Below, piece by piece: positions 34,357 through 44,757 of a DNA stretch of 64,000 nt. Under the pieces are notes generated by a model. It did no database searches and was not told the DNA's origin. It was given only the letters and a program-made list of their open reading frames with translations. A program made the translations under genes and the position numbers. The stretch comes from Neoscytalidium dimidiatum (Eukaryota > Ascomycota > Dothideomycetes > Botryosphaeriales > Botryosphaeriaceae), in assembly GCA_037367355.1 (NCBI GenBank), contig CM074695.1, forward strand, positions 3,658,001 through 3,722,000, written 5' to 3'. Position 1 is the first letter of the stretch, and each line of letters opens with the position of its first letter.

Positions 34357-35526
34357 ATGGTTCGCCATAAGAAGGACGGCTTCTCGAGCCGGGGTGGTCG
34401 TGGCGGGCGAGGCGGCGGCAAAAAATACAGCAATCCTCCGCGACCTCGAGGCCCGCTACGCGACGGCGACGAGGAGGGTGAGGAGGGCGAGCCTGTCAGC
34501 CAGAGGCCTCCATTCAAGGCCGCTGCGTGGGATCTTGGGCATTGCGACGCAAAGAGGTGCTCCGGCAAACGCCTCATGCGGCTTGGCCTAATGCGGGAGC
34601 TGCATGTCGGCCAGAAGTTCGCTGGCGTCGTTATCTCACCAAAGGCGAAGAAGACCGTCTCTCCCCAGGACCGCGAGCTCCTCGAGCAGTATGGCGCCGC
34701 CGTTGTCGAGGCCTCGTGGAATAGAATCGACGAAGTACCCTTCTCGCGCATCGGAGGGAAGTGTGAGCGCCTGCTACCCTATCTCGTTGCCGCCAACCCA
34801 ACCAATTACGGCCGTCCCTGGAGATTGAATTGTGTCGAAGCGTTGGCCGCCTGCTATGCCATCTGTGGACATCACGAATGGGCCGAAGACATCTTGTCTT
34901 CATTTTCTTACGGGGAAGCTTTCCTGGAGATGAACGCTGCGCTTTTGAAGCGTTACGCGGCATGCTCCACAGAGGAGGAAGTGCTCAAGGCAGAGCAGAC
35001 ATGGCTGGCTAAGATCGAAAAGGAGTACAATACTAGCCGGGATGATAAAGCCGCATTGGCCGAGAGCGATGCATGGGAGGGCGGCAACATGAACAGACGG
35101 GCACTAGACGATTCGGACGACGAAGAGGGCAGTGAGGCCAACGATGATGGTGAAGAAGGCGAAGAGGAAGAGCGGGATCCTTATGGCCTACCCCCCGAGG
35201 AGTCTGATGATGAAGAGGAAATGGCGGAGCTACGGCGACGCGTCCTAGCCTCCAAGCCCTTTGCCAATCCTGAGCCTGATGCCAAAAAGGAGCCAGGAAA
35301 AATAACCCAGCCGACAGCGCCGCCGGCTACCTTACGAGAAGACTCAGATGCAGAATCCGGCTCGGATATTGAAGGCATGGACGACGAGTTCGATAGCATC
35401 ATTAATGCCACACCGGTGACTGACCGGACCGGCATAACGGCGAAGCAAAGGCTCAAATCCCAAGAGGCAAACATGATGAGCGCGAGCTTCTCAAGAGCAA
35501 ACATAGGAGCCCCGAAGAGATGGTAG
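34357..35526 (+). CDS. TSR3: 18S rRNA aminocarboxypropyltransferase Tsr3
   Basis: Single exon, 389 residues. The start MVRHKKDGFSSRGGRGG was chosen over an in-frame ATG 85 codons upstream because the upstream residues are uncharacteristic. The conserved enzyme occupies about residues 50-230: AWDLGHCDAKRCSGKRLMRLG, GVVISPKAKKTVSPQD, ASWNRIDEVPF, RLLPYLVAANPTNYGRPWRL and the ALAACYAICGHHEWAE helix. A long acidic and Ser-rich tail (about 240-370) follows, common in fungal Tsr3. The enzyme transfers the acp group from S-adenosylmethionine to the hypermodified pseudouridine of 18S rRNA at a late cytoplasmic step of 40S maturation. It converges on SWC6, with 131 bases between stops. Confidence 0.94.
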   Translation: MVRHKKDGFSSRGGRGGRGGGKKYSNPPRPRGPLRDGDEEGEEGEPVSQRPPFKAAAWDLGHCDAKRCSGKRLMRLGLMRELHVGQKFAGVVISPKAKKTVSPQDRELLEQYGAAVVEASWNRIDEVPFSRIGGKCERLLPYLVAANPTNYGRPWRLNCVEALAACYAICGHHEWAEDILSSFSYGEAFLEMNAALLKRYAACSTEEEVLKAEQTWLAKIEKEYNTSRDDKAALAESDAWEGGNMNRRALDDSDDEEGSEANDDGEEGEEEERDPYGLPPEESDDEEEMAELRRRVLASKPFANPEPDAKKEPGKITQPTAPPATLREDSDAESGSDIEGMDDEFDSIINATPVTDRTGITAKQRLKSQEANMMSASFSRANIGAPKRW

Positions 35527-35657
35527 GATGGCAAAGTAGCTTTTGTTCTCAATGGATAGGGTATCTTGAACGCCCAACAAGCTCAAATCAAACCAAACGC
35601 CTTGCATGCATGCACTCGTAACTCCTGACCACAAGGTTTTGCTGCTTATGGAGTCAC

Positions 35658-36560
35658 CTACATGCGTAAACAACTCGTTTCATCATGCGCTCTCTTGCAT
35701 TCGAGGCCGCAGACTCTAGCCGTACACTTGAGACACTTGACTCTACCCCAATAACCGCAAATTTCGCAGAACTGCCGTCGTGGAGGCCCTTCTGGGTCAG
35801 GAGGAGCAGCCCGAGCAGCACCATAGGCTAGCGGCGGGTGTGCAAGCAATGCGTTTACATCCTGTGTGGAAGGGACCGGGGGAACTACCGGACGTAGCAG
35901 TGGATCCTCCTCTTCGGTTGGCGGGACATCGAGTAGCTCCGAATCTGTCGGAGGATGAGCAGCCGGAGACGGAGCCGCAGTGTTACTTGTCGACATCGCC
36001 GCCTGTGCAGACGGGGTAGCAGGGCTGGAAGGCACGGCGGTGGAGCCACTGCGCTTCGTTCGTGACGCGAGAGTCTTCTTCGAGCGATTGTTCTGGGTTA
36101 CCGAAGGGCCGGCAGAAGAGCTGGGCGCAGGACTCGCTGCAGCTGTCTGAGTGGCTGATGTATGCCCACCAAGTCCACCACCCTGACGCTGTGCATTCAG
36201 AGCCTCCTCATCCGCCAGCCAATGTGCAAATGTGCGGCCGCTCTGCAGGATCTTGCGCACTGCGGGTGTCATTTTCCTTCCCGACTTTTCTCGCGGTGTG
36301 GAACCACCTTCCTTTGCCTTGGAGGGCAACGCCACCTCCTTCTGATTATCGCGGTCGAGCTCAGAGATACGCTTGTGCAGGGCCGTCTGCTGGCGGGCAC
36401 TGAGGTCATGGATGCCTCCTACATCCTGGCGAGCGGTGCGCTTGCGGCCGGTCGGGTTGATGGCTGCTTTGCTCGGGTCGTAACCGGTGTCGGGAACATA
36501 GGCCCAGCCTGGGGCTGGGGCGGCGCCGCTGGAGATAGGGATGACTTCGATGTGCGGCAT
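35658..36560 (-). CDS. VPS71: SWR1 complex subunit Swc6/Vps71 (HIT zinc finger)
   Basis: Single exon, 300 residues. The C-terminal 45 residues form a HIT-type zinc finger: CEICGYWGRVKCLKC, then CGLECKRAHDETSC. The N-terminal half has GRKRTARQDVGGIHDLSARQQ and KILQSGRTFAHWLADEEA, both conserved in fungal Swc6/ZNHIT1. The middle (about 130-240) is Ser/Ala/Pro-rich and disordered. The family pairs with Arp6 in the SWR1 complex, which exchanges H2A for H2A.Z in chromatin. It is longer than ZNHIT1 of animals because of the disordered middle. No intron is needed. It is divergent from the pseudogene at 36901. Confidence 0.9.
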   Translation of the reverse strand: MPHIEVIPISSGAAPAPGWAYVPDTGYDPSKAAINPTGRKRTARQDVGGIHDLSARQQTALHKRISELDRDNQKEVALPSKAKEGGSTPREKSGRKMTPAVRKILQSGRTFAHWLADEEALNAQRQGGGLGGHTSATQTAAASPAPSSSAGPSVTQNNRSKKTLASRTKRSGSTAVPSSPATPSAQAAMSTSNTAAPSPAAHPPTDSELLDVPPTEEEDPLLRPVVPPVPSTQDVNALLAHPPLAYGAARAAPPDPEGPPRRQFCEICGYWGRVKCLKCTARVCGLECKRAHDETSCLRM

Positions 36561-36900
36561 CGCGGATAGGGAAGCTGTGGGAAGGAGTTGTAGAATGTTG
36601 CTCAGAACAAGTGGAAGACTTTCTGTCGGCTCACCAACCGAGCTCGGCGGGCTCCTTCATTTAGCTGCCGATCATTTTTGCGGGGGAGGGACAAAGCAGC
36701 CCATCAACGGGACGAGACCTCGACTTCACTAACGTCATCAGCTATTTTGGCATATCCCAACATGTAGTCCGAGGAAATACTCTTCTGCTCACCTGCGGAA
36801 GCCGCCGCTTCGACAGTATTTCCAAGCATTATGCCACCGCTTCGGACGCTCTGCTGGATTGTATTCATGACCTCGATTGACTACCGTCTTAGACGCGAGC
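36561..36900. other. Gap between VPS71 start and thioesterase pseudogene
   Basis: 340 bases holding the VPS71 promoter and presumably the old promoter of the decayed gene. Nothing specific is seen. Confidence 0.4.
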
Positions 36901-37624
36901 ATGGCGTCAGAGCGGGATCTTCCTGACGATGCTGGAGGGGCTGAGAGTACGTTTACACTGATCTTCAAAATTATCGAGTATAGACAGATATTAAAAGGAA
37001 TCAGACATCGGCGAACAGTTCCAAGCTGCGGAAAAAATGCCAAACATGCAGTGGATACTCCCAAATGCCCTCGAGGAACCGGGATGCTATGCAGCGCGCC
37101 CGGTATACACCTACCCCCTTGTGCCCATTCCCTTCCCAGCGCCACGAACTTGACGATCTGGAAGACGCAGACGAACTCGGGCAAAGCGTCGCGTACATCG
37201 AAAACCTGATCGATGACCTGATTGCCCGTGGGATCCCGCCAAGTCGCATCGCCATAGGCGGGGGTTCACAGGGCTGTGCAGTGGCTCTCTTAACAGCACT
37301 GACCTCCAGCAGATACGCAGGCAAGGTCGCAGGCGTCGCTGGGCTCATGGGATATTTGCCCTTAGCAGACCACAAACTCTAAGGAGTGAGGCAGGGCTCC
37401 CAGAGAGCATTAGCGATCTGCCGATATTTCTAGTCAGAGGAAACAAAGCGCTGCTGGTACCAAAAAGGTACCTATCAGTTACCCTGGAGAAATTGCTTGA
37501 ACTAGGTTTGAAAGACTCTGCGCTTCAAGTGCACGAGTATGATAGTTTGGGGCACATAATTCACGGTCCAGCTATGAGGGATCTATGCGTATGGTTGGAG
37601 AAGGTTGTTCCTGCCTTAGAATAA
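36901..37624 (+). pseudogene. Decayed acyl-protein thioesterase / phospholipase-carboxylesterase-like gene
   Basis: Similarity to the APT1/lysophospholipase I family runs through three frames. Frame 1 gives ESTFTLIF after the ATG at 36901. After A-rich sequence, where the oxyanion motif LHGxGD should be, comes IGEQFQAAEKMPNMQWILPN. Near 37073-37080 an apparent extra base shifts to the frame reading CPFPSQRHELDDLEDADELG and GGGSQGCAVALLTALTS (nucleophile Ser present). A TAA at 37380-37382 ends that frame, and one base later the match resumes with LRSEAGLPESISDLPIFL through to TAA at 37622-37624. The catalytic Asp position reads Ala (GNKALLVP) while the His is kept (SLGHIIHG). No GT-AG intron joins these frames. 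Three independent lesions point to a pseudogene rather than one sequencing error. Confidence 0.82.
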
Positions 37625-37914
37625 TGTTTGGCCGGGGATCTTAAGTAGAAAGAAATGTACGAGTAATGCCCAGGCGCCTGTGCTCGACGCTCTCAATGCA
37701 TCACTGCCAGCGTCACATTACACTGAGTTACACGTGGTTGAAGACCAAGAGGGCATTTGTTTCGATGGATCATATTATTTCATAAGCCCCGCACGCAATG
37801 CTCGCCGCAGTTCTGGTCTTCACTGTCCTAGGATCTGATATGCTACAAGATTCTATTTCCGATGCGCCTAAAGACGCCAAACCATTCCGAGTGTCCTGCC
37901 AGTCTGACACGCGA

Positions 37915-39402
37915 TTATTTGTAGAAATCGAACTTGTCACTTTCGTTGCCCTGTCCCTTGACTTGAGAAGAATAGGCGTCCTCCAAGTCTGATTGGATGA
38001 TGTGATATCTGTTCTTCCGCACCGCACGCAGACCAGCTTCTTGCATGATGGCAGCAATGATGGCACCAGAGAGAGGATCGTTGCGGACGATGAGGGAGTC
38101 GAGATCAACCTCAGGCGAAAGGCTCATTTTGGAGGCGATAGTTGAGAAGATAAGACGTCTTTCGCGGCGGTCACGGAGCGACGGGAACTCAATCTTGCGA
38201 TCAAGACGGCCAGGACGGAGAAGTGCTGGGTCCAGAGTATCCGCGCGGTTGGTGGCCATAATGACCTTGACGTTGCTAGTCTGATCAAAGCCGTCCATCT
38301 GGTTGAGCAATTCCAGGAGAATACGCTGCACTTCTCTGTCTGCACCAGTTTGAGCATCGAAACGCTTCGTGGCGATCGCGTCGATTTCGTCGATGAAGAT
38401 GATAGATGGCGAGTTCTCGCGAGCCATGCGGAAGACGTCACGAACCATGCGCGGACCCTCGCCAAGGTATTTCTGAACGAACTCGGAACCGACGACGCGA
38501 ATGAAGGAAGCAGTGGTGCTATTGGCGACGGCTTTAACAAGCATGGTCTTTCCAGTGCCCGGAGGCCCATACAGGAGAACACCGCGGGGCGGGTCGATAC
38601 CTACATCCCTTATTAGCCAAGTCTCGACCACAGTCCCCACTCTTGTGGATTACGCACCGATTTGTTTGTAGAGATCGAAGTGGGTAAGGGGAAGCTCAAC
38701 GGCTTCCCGGATCTCCTGCTTCTGCATGTCCAAACCACCCACGTCTGCATATGTCACGTCTGGCTTCTCATCCGTACCGAGCATTGCAATAGAAGAATCG
38801 GCCTCCGGAGGCAAGATATCTACCAGAGCGTTCGAATGTCTGTGGAGGGCAACGGATGATGAAGGCTTGAGGAGTTCACGGTCGAGAGTGGACAAAATGC
38901 GAACAACATAGTTGGAGCCGGTAGACGACTGGACGATGCCGGTGCTGGGAATACGTTAGAAGGAGCCATCGTAACGGAGTCGTATGAAAACGTACTTCTG
39001 GTCTATAGCCTCCATGAACTGGCCGATGACAAGTGGCACGCTTTGAATGCGCTTGATCTCCTCTTGCGCGCGCACCAGCTCCCTCTTCAGACTCCTGGCA
39101 AGGCGTTAGATGCCATATGCAAATATTGATTCCACTGGCACAAACAAACCTCTGTTCATCCTTGATGTACTCTTCTTGAAGATGAATGTATCTGTTTCGA
39201 CGTCAGTAAGCCTACTAGGCCCTTGCTGGCACAATGTCGCCACGTACTCGAGTTGTCGCTGTAGCTTCTTGAAGGTGGAGTACTGATCGCTGCTCTCTGA
39301 TGCCACTCCTTCCAGCGAGTCGACGAACGGTATGGATGAGGCAAGCTGCTTCTTGTGAGGTGGCACATGGTTGGCCGGGTTCTCGACGGCGGCGTCGGCC
39401 AT
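37915..39402 (-). CDS. RPT3: 26S proteasome regulatory ATPase Rpt3
   Basis: Five exons, 39402-39248, 39191-39150, 39094-38996, 38944-38658 and 38600-37915, give 422 residues. All introns are GT-AG and 51-57 nt; the second exon is only 42 nt. The start [12 protein letters not shown] was preferred over an in-frame ATG at 39603. A coiled coil lies near residues 40-90, then an OB fold ([20 protein letters not shown]), then the AAA module: Walker A GPPGTGKT (Lys212), Walker B IIFIDEID (Glu266), and [20 protein letters not shown]. The C-terminus [11 protein letters not shown] is the Rpt3 tail with its HbYX-like end, which docks into the 20S alpha ring. Rpt3 unfolds and translocates ubiquitinated substrates. 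Confidence 0.96.
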
Positions 39403-41667
39403 AACGGAGACGTTGTCTTCGTTGTGTGGTGCTTCAAAAACGATCGGTGCAAGACTTATTCGACGGAACTTGTAGCGTGAGCGAGAGGGTCGCGCGTTGC
39501 ACGGAAGGCGAAGGCAAAGGGCGGCGGCAGTGGTTGTTGAAGTTGGAGCTTCGGTGCACAGGGCTACTGACTGATGCAACCCGCACGGATCCAGTCTTGC
39601 CAAGACCGCATCACGTGCGCAGCCTTGCCGGGCAAGCCTGACGACTGACGATACAGCTTACTTCCGAGGTCGCCATCGCAACCGGCAGCGAGCGCGAAGA
39701 GGTGTTGGATCAGTTTCGTGAATGCAAAGAAGTGCTTTTCTTCCGCACGGGCCGCCTTGATAAACGCTTTGGTTTCCCATAAAGAACCTTCACTCAGACA
39801 CACTCAAACACACCCAGTCTGGCCCATCAATGCAGCTGTCATTTTGGGCGCTAGCTCCCCAGCTGCGTTACCCACCTTTCCATAGAAAAGTAGTCGCAGT
39901 AGACAATAAAAGCCCGGAGGCGTGCACGCAGTACTACACATGTTTCGATATGTTCACCCTCACGGCAGCATGGGAGGACGAGGGTTCACCCAACCAGTAT
40001 CGATAATCCGATTTCATCCCTTGGCCGGTCTTGCGGGGGGGTCGATGCCCCTGCTTACCATAATCGTCGGTGTTGCAGGCCGTTCACGCTAAAGGTCGGA
40101 GGCAGTACCCACCCGTACGTGCAGTGATGGCGATCTTCCGGATCAGCCTTCAGCACAGGCTCGTGGCCTGTTACAGCAGCCGCGCTGCGCCCACGTCAAG
40201 CGAGCCTGGGTGGGATTGCATGAAGGTGGCACGCACGCCTCTTAACTCTGTACGAAGCAATCGCACAAGGCGGAAACGAAGCGCGGTTTGCCCTGGCCAG
40301 ACCACGCGAGTCGGCCGGCCTCAACAGGACGAGACGCACCCGGGAAGCAGCAGCACGGCAGCCAGAGGGCGGCAGTTGCAAGCCAATGCAGGCCAGGTGC
40401 ATGCCTGACAGGCTGGGCTACCGCGGGGAGCTGGCTGGCGCGGCGGCAGAGGGTAACATGTTTCACGCAAATCATTGGCTTCAGCGAGCCTGGAGGGAGC
40501 CGAAATGCTCCCAAGACCCTGGGCGGCGGTGGGGAAACAGCACGGCGGCGGCGACCAGGGACACAACGGAAACAGCAAGCAGGGGGAGCTGCGGCTGCGG
40601 AGGTACGAGGGTTGACTAGCTGGCGGCATGGCGGGCGTGGACGGAAGAATGAGGTCTTTACGGGTTGCTCAACATCAGCGCCGAGACGTCGGCCCACTAC
40701 AGGTGCTGCCACGCCGGCCAGGCGCAGGCGCAGGCACAGGTCCATCGCCAGGCACCGGCACCGGCATCAGCACCGGCACTGGCGCAGGAATGTCCACGGC
40801 CATTGGCACTAGCCCTGGGGCTGGCAGAGCGCGGCGCGTCAGGCGGGGGGTGAGGTCACGGTGGGCTGGGTGGCTGCGGGTGAGTCTGGTGGAGCGGGCC
40901 GGCCACGCGTATGTCATGCTGAAGCTGGGCCGGATGATTCGCACACTGGCACTGGCAAAGCTTGTGTCACTTGTTCCAGCGACGGCAGTCATCAGGTCGG
41001 TCTGCGATAGCAGCGCATCTCACATCTGCCCATGCGCATCCCTGCTTGCTCTTAGGTTGCCACCAATCCCTTTTTGGGGCTCTGCCATTGTGCCTGCTCG
41101 TGACCGTGAAATGCTCGCACGCGTCTGCTCCCTCTCTGAAGGCGCTGCTTGCTGCTGCTGCTGCTGCTCCCCTCGTGCTGCCCGTCCCCGTCGTGAAGCA
41201 GCGCGTCGTCGAACGTGGCGCTGCTCGCTTACTTGCCAGGCCAGGATGCCGCCCGATTTCGACGGAGGCCTGGGCTCTTGGCCCTGGCCGCCTTCACACT
41301 CTCCCATCAAGTCACGACCACAGCACGCCCCCCCCCTCCCCCAATCAAGCTATCTTCCTCCGCGCTGAGACTTAGTAAGTCAGACCTCCATCGCTCCAAC
41401 TCACTCTGCTCCGGTGCACGACGTGCCGCCCGCCAAACAACGCGCCGCGGACCCCCCCGCGCTGCCCTGCCCGACGCGAATGCGCTCACCGCATCCCGAT
41501 CGGCTTATTTGTCGCGCGCGCGAGCGCCTCGTGGAGCCTGCGCTGGCTGTCATTTCGCCGTCCCAAACCCCCCCAGGCCTCCCTCGCGTCTACGTTGATG
41601 CTGCTGATGGCCGTGAGCTGATGCCGTGTTGCCCTTGCCCAGGAAGACGGATGGACGCGTCCGCGCA
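39403..41667. other. 2.3 kb gap between divergent RPT3 and SWI1 genes
   Basis: No gene is supported. It contains GC-rich low-complexity DNA with short CAGG/CACCGG repeats at about 40715-40790 and a (CTG)n run at about 41147-41167. C-rich promoter-like sequence lies at 41330-41600. Long overlapping frames on both strands here have no domain and follow the repeats. Confidence 0.4.
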
Positions 41668-44600
41668 ATGAACTTCGACGCCCTCCAAGCAAATAATGGC
41701 TACCTCGACTCCCAGAACTCGCTCATCGACCCGTCCATGTTTAACCCCAACAACATCGACCTGAACGCCTTCCAGAATCCCCAGCTCCAACAGCAGCGCT
41801 TGCAGAACGGCAACGTGCGCAATGCCTCGCCCGCTGCCTTCCAGAACCCGGCCTACAACGTCAACCCCATCGTCCCCTCTAAACGCCCGCGTCCGTCCGA
41901 GGATGCGCCCAGCGCCTCTCCGCGCCCAGCTCCTGGTAGCATGAACCTTTCGCGATCGCAGACACCTCAGCAGATGTCCTTTGCGCCTGGCGCCTTCCAG
42001 GGCAACCAGCAGGGTTTGCAGGCACCCAACCCCTACCAGCACCTCCAGCACCAGGGCTCTTCCAACGCGACGCCCTCGCCCACCATGCAGAACTCGCAGT
42101 TCCGACCGCCTCAGCAGGCTCACCGCATGAATACTATGTCGCCTAATCCATTTCCGCAAGGCCAAGGCATGGGTATGTCGCCCACTCCCGACCAGAACAG
42201 TCGCGTCAATACGCCACAGAACCCTGCCATGGCGCAGATGGCCGCAATGAATATGAACAACATGGGCATGATGCAAGGCTCGCCTACCGGCCAGGGCTTC
42301 AACCAGAACTTTGGCGTGAATCCGGGCATGTCGGCTGCAGGCTTCAACGGAACGATGCCCGTGCAGGGTGTCGCGCTATCCCAAAACCTCCAACAGCGCC
42401 AAGCCGATGCGCAGCGCATGTACCAGATGCGACTTCAGCAGCAGCAGCAACAGATCGCGGCCAGCAACCTTGCCGCGCAAAGGCAACAGCAAGCAGGCGG
42501 GATGAATATGCTCGGATCCTCGGGTCAACAAATGAATTCAGCAATGGCTATGGCTGGTGGCATGCGCCCAAACCAAGGAGGAATGCCTATGAACAATCAA
42601 TCAAAGCAGCAGGAGGCCGCATTTCTCAACAACGTGCAGGCGTTGATGCAGGCGCAAGGCATGCCGTTCAATCCGCAGCCCATGGTTTGCATGCGTCCTG
42701 TGAGCCTCACACAACTCTACGCGGCCGTCATAAAGAATAGAGGATCAAGAAATGTCTCGAGTAGCAATGGCTGGCCAACAATAGCTCACTTGATGGGATT
42801 CCCTCCACAACAATTTCCGACTGCTGCGCAAGAAATTCGGATGGTGTACGAGCAAAACTTGGGCGCGTATGAGCAAGCATGGCTCGCAAAGCAACGGAGC
42901 AAGCAAGGACAACAGGTTCAGATGCCAGGCATGGCCGGAGCTCCCCAAGCTTCGCCAGTCAAGTCGATGCCTGGTGGTGCAGCAGATCTTGGGGCTCAGC
43001 AACAGCAGTATCTCCAAAGACTCAGAAGTACCCAGATGCAAGCGCAACAGCAACAACAGCCTATGGACCAGTCTACGCCAATGCGGAACAACTCAATGCC
43101 AGCAGCGAACGGATGGGCAACACCTCAGCCAGAACCAAACGCAGCTTCCCAACAGGATGCACTGGGCCCTCATCGAAAGAGCATGAGCCGACAACTTGAG
43201 TCTACACCGCAGCCACAGCCGGGTACTTCGATAATCACGCCGTCTCCCGGTCCCGGTGAGAAACCACTCGAATCTATGCAAAAGCCGGGATCAACTGAGG
43301 CACCAGCCGTCAATGGGACCGCTACTGAAACCGACAATAAGATTGTTTTGAGCTCGGAGTATAAGCCAAAGGTCCGTCCACTGAAGGACACGCATGGCGG
43401 AATATTCGTCGACGGGCACGGGAACGTGGGAGAAAAAATTGCCAAGCTCAAGCCCGATGTCCCCGGTGTGGAGGAGATGGGTGTCATAGACATGCGTGCA
43501 ATTAGCTTGTCTCTCCAGTCCGGATTAAGCCGCGAAGTCCGTTTCGCGCTAGATATCCTGGTTCGCCTCTCACACGATCCTCGGTTACATCTCGAACTGG
43601 ACAAGTGTGAAGATTTGATGGACGCGGTCATAGATTGCGCAGAGGAGCAAGTTGACGCGCTCTCTGAGGATGCGGCCGAGGTTTCGGACATCCTCGATCT
43701 CACATCGTATGAAGATGCGATTCGGAACTCTCGCATAGAGCTGGAATCGCTACAAGACACTCCAGAGTACGGAACTCAGGCCTATGAGCTTGACCGCTCC
43801 GCTGACCGCCTCATTGCCATCACCACGATCCTCCGAAATCTCTCATTCTTCGAGTCCAATCATGCACTCCTATCCAGCCCCACGGTCATCAAGTTCCTCT
43901 CCAACACCATCCGCCTGCTCGGTACTCGCATCATGCTCCTCCGGAGCAATGTCAACACCGTTGATTTCATGAAAGACATAATAACCTTCCTGTCAAACAC
44001 CTCCGATAAAATCGAGTTGCCGACTCGAGAAGACGCTTATAATATTCTCTGCTTTCTCCTCGCTTTTGCCCCTACCCCTGCACCGAACACTGGCTCCACT
44101 ATCCGTTTCACTCCGTACAACCCCGCAGTCCATCGGTATTTGCCGCCAGCAGTAGACTGTCTTGCCAAACTTTTGGCTCGGGACGATCCGAATCGTGCCT
44201 TCTACCGGCAACTATTCCTAGCCGATGCAACATCAACACCGCCCTATGATTTGCTGACAAGATCTTTCGGCCTCGCAATTTCCGTGGTTCCTGAACGCGG
44301 TCGCGGAGCCGAGCCTCGGATCGCAGAGGCACGCAAACCATATCTCACTCAGGGCATGCTCGCAGCCGACATTCTTGCTGGTCTGTGTCCAGGCGCCGAT
44401 TCTGGAGTTGCAAGGTCGTGGCTGGAGGCTGAAGATGGTTGGGCTAAAACACTGGTATGGTTATCTGGAATTCTTGCGATGGAGCGGCAGCCGCAGCCGC
44501 CGCCCCCGCCAGGCCGCGGCATGCAGAGACCACCCGTGGATCAAATGGATCTTGGATTTGGACTCATAACACACCGAGCTCTGGCTATGCTGCGCAAACT

Positions 44601-44757
44601 TGGTGAGAAGGCACAAAGCGAGGACGAAGCTCGTGAGAAGCGGCTTTCCGTCGACTCATTACCAAAGGATGAAGTGCTACTTGGGGCCCTGTGTATGCAG
44701 AGCATGGACACCGTGGCACTGAAAAAGCTTTGCTCTTTTGCGGAGTTGAAAGGATGA
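41668..44757 (+). CDS. SWI1: ARID-domain SWI/SNF chromatin-remodelling subunit Swi1-like
   Basis: Single exon, 1029 residues. The frame is open to an ATG at 41626, but MNFDALQANNGYLDSQ fits better as the start. Residues 1-340 are rich in Asn, Gln, Pro and Met with poly-Gln runs (QLQQQ, LQQQQQQ). An ARID/BRIGHT-like domain follows at about 342-425: SLTQLYAAVIKNRGSRNV, then NGWPTIAHLMGFPPQQFPTAAQEIRMVYEQNLGAYE split across adjacent helices. After a second Gln-rich stretch, residues about 560-1029 form a helical repeat region (AISLSLQSGLSREVRFALDI) as in Swi1/Sol1. It is expected in the nucleus as the AT-rich DNA-binding subunit of SWI/SNF. RSC subunits with ARID-like domains are less likely given the architecture. 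Confidence 0.88.
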   Translation: MNFDALQANNGYLDSQNSLIDPSMFNPNNIDLNAFQNPQLQQQRLQNGNVRNASPAAFQNPAYNVNPIVPSKRPRPSEDAPSASPRPAPGSMNLSRSQTPQQMSFAPGAFQGNQQGLQAPNPYQHLQHQGSSNATPSPTMQNSQFRPPQQAHRMNTMSPNPFPQGQGMGMSPTPDQNSRVNTPQNPAMAQMAAMNMNNMGMMQGSPTGQGFNQNFGVNPGMSAAGFNGTMPVQGVALSQNLQQRQADAQRMYQMRLQQQQQQIAASNLAAQRQQQAGGMNMLGSSGQQMNSAMAMAGGMRPNQGGMPMNNQSKQQEAAFLNNVQALMQAQGMPFNPQPMVCMRPVSLTQLYAAVIKNRGSRNVSSSNGWPTIAHLMGFPPQQFPTAAQEIRMVYEQNLGAYEQAWLAKQRSKQGQQVQMPGMAGAPQASPVKSMPGGAADLGAQQQQYLQRLRSTQMQAQQQQQPMDQSTPMRNNSMPAANGWATPQPEPNAASQQDALGPHRKSMSRQLESTPQPQPGTSIITPSPGPGEKPLESMQKPGSTEAPAVNGTATETDNKIVLSSEYKPKVRPLKDTHGGIFVDGHGNVGEKIAKLKPDVPGVEEMGVIDMRAISLSLQSGLSREVRFALDILVRLSHDPRLHLELDKCEDLMDAVIDCAEEQVDALSEDAAEVSDILDLTSYEDAIRNSRIELESLQDTPEYGTQAYELDRSADRLIAITTILRNLSFFESNHALLSSPTVIKFLSNTIRLLGTRIMLLRSNVNTVDFMKDIITFLSNTSDKIELPTREDAYNILCFLLAFAPTPAPNTGSTIRFTPYNPAVHRYLPPAVDCLAKLLARDDPNRAFYRQLFLADATSTPPYDLLTRSFGLAISVVPERGRGAEPRIAEARKPYLTQGMLAADILAGLCPGADSGVARSWLEAEDGWAKTLVWLSGILAMERQPQPPPPPGRGMQRPPVDQMDLGFGLITHRALAMLRKLGEKAQSEDEAREKRLSVDSLPKDEVLLGALCMQSMDTVALKKLCSFAELKG

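Noticed and set aside
36901..37382. Thioesterase gene rescued by a short intron (GTACGT to ATCAG near 36948-37003)
   Set aside because: This splice keeps one early frame but still removes the oxyanion LHG segment and does not fix the two later frame breaks or the Asp-to-Ala change.
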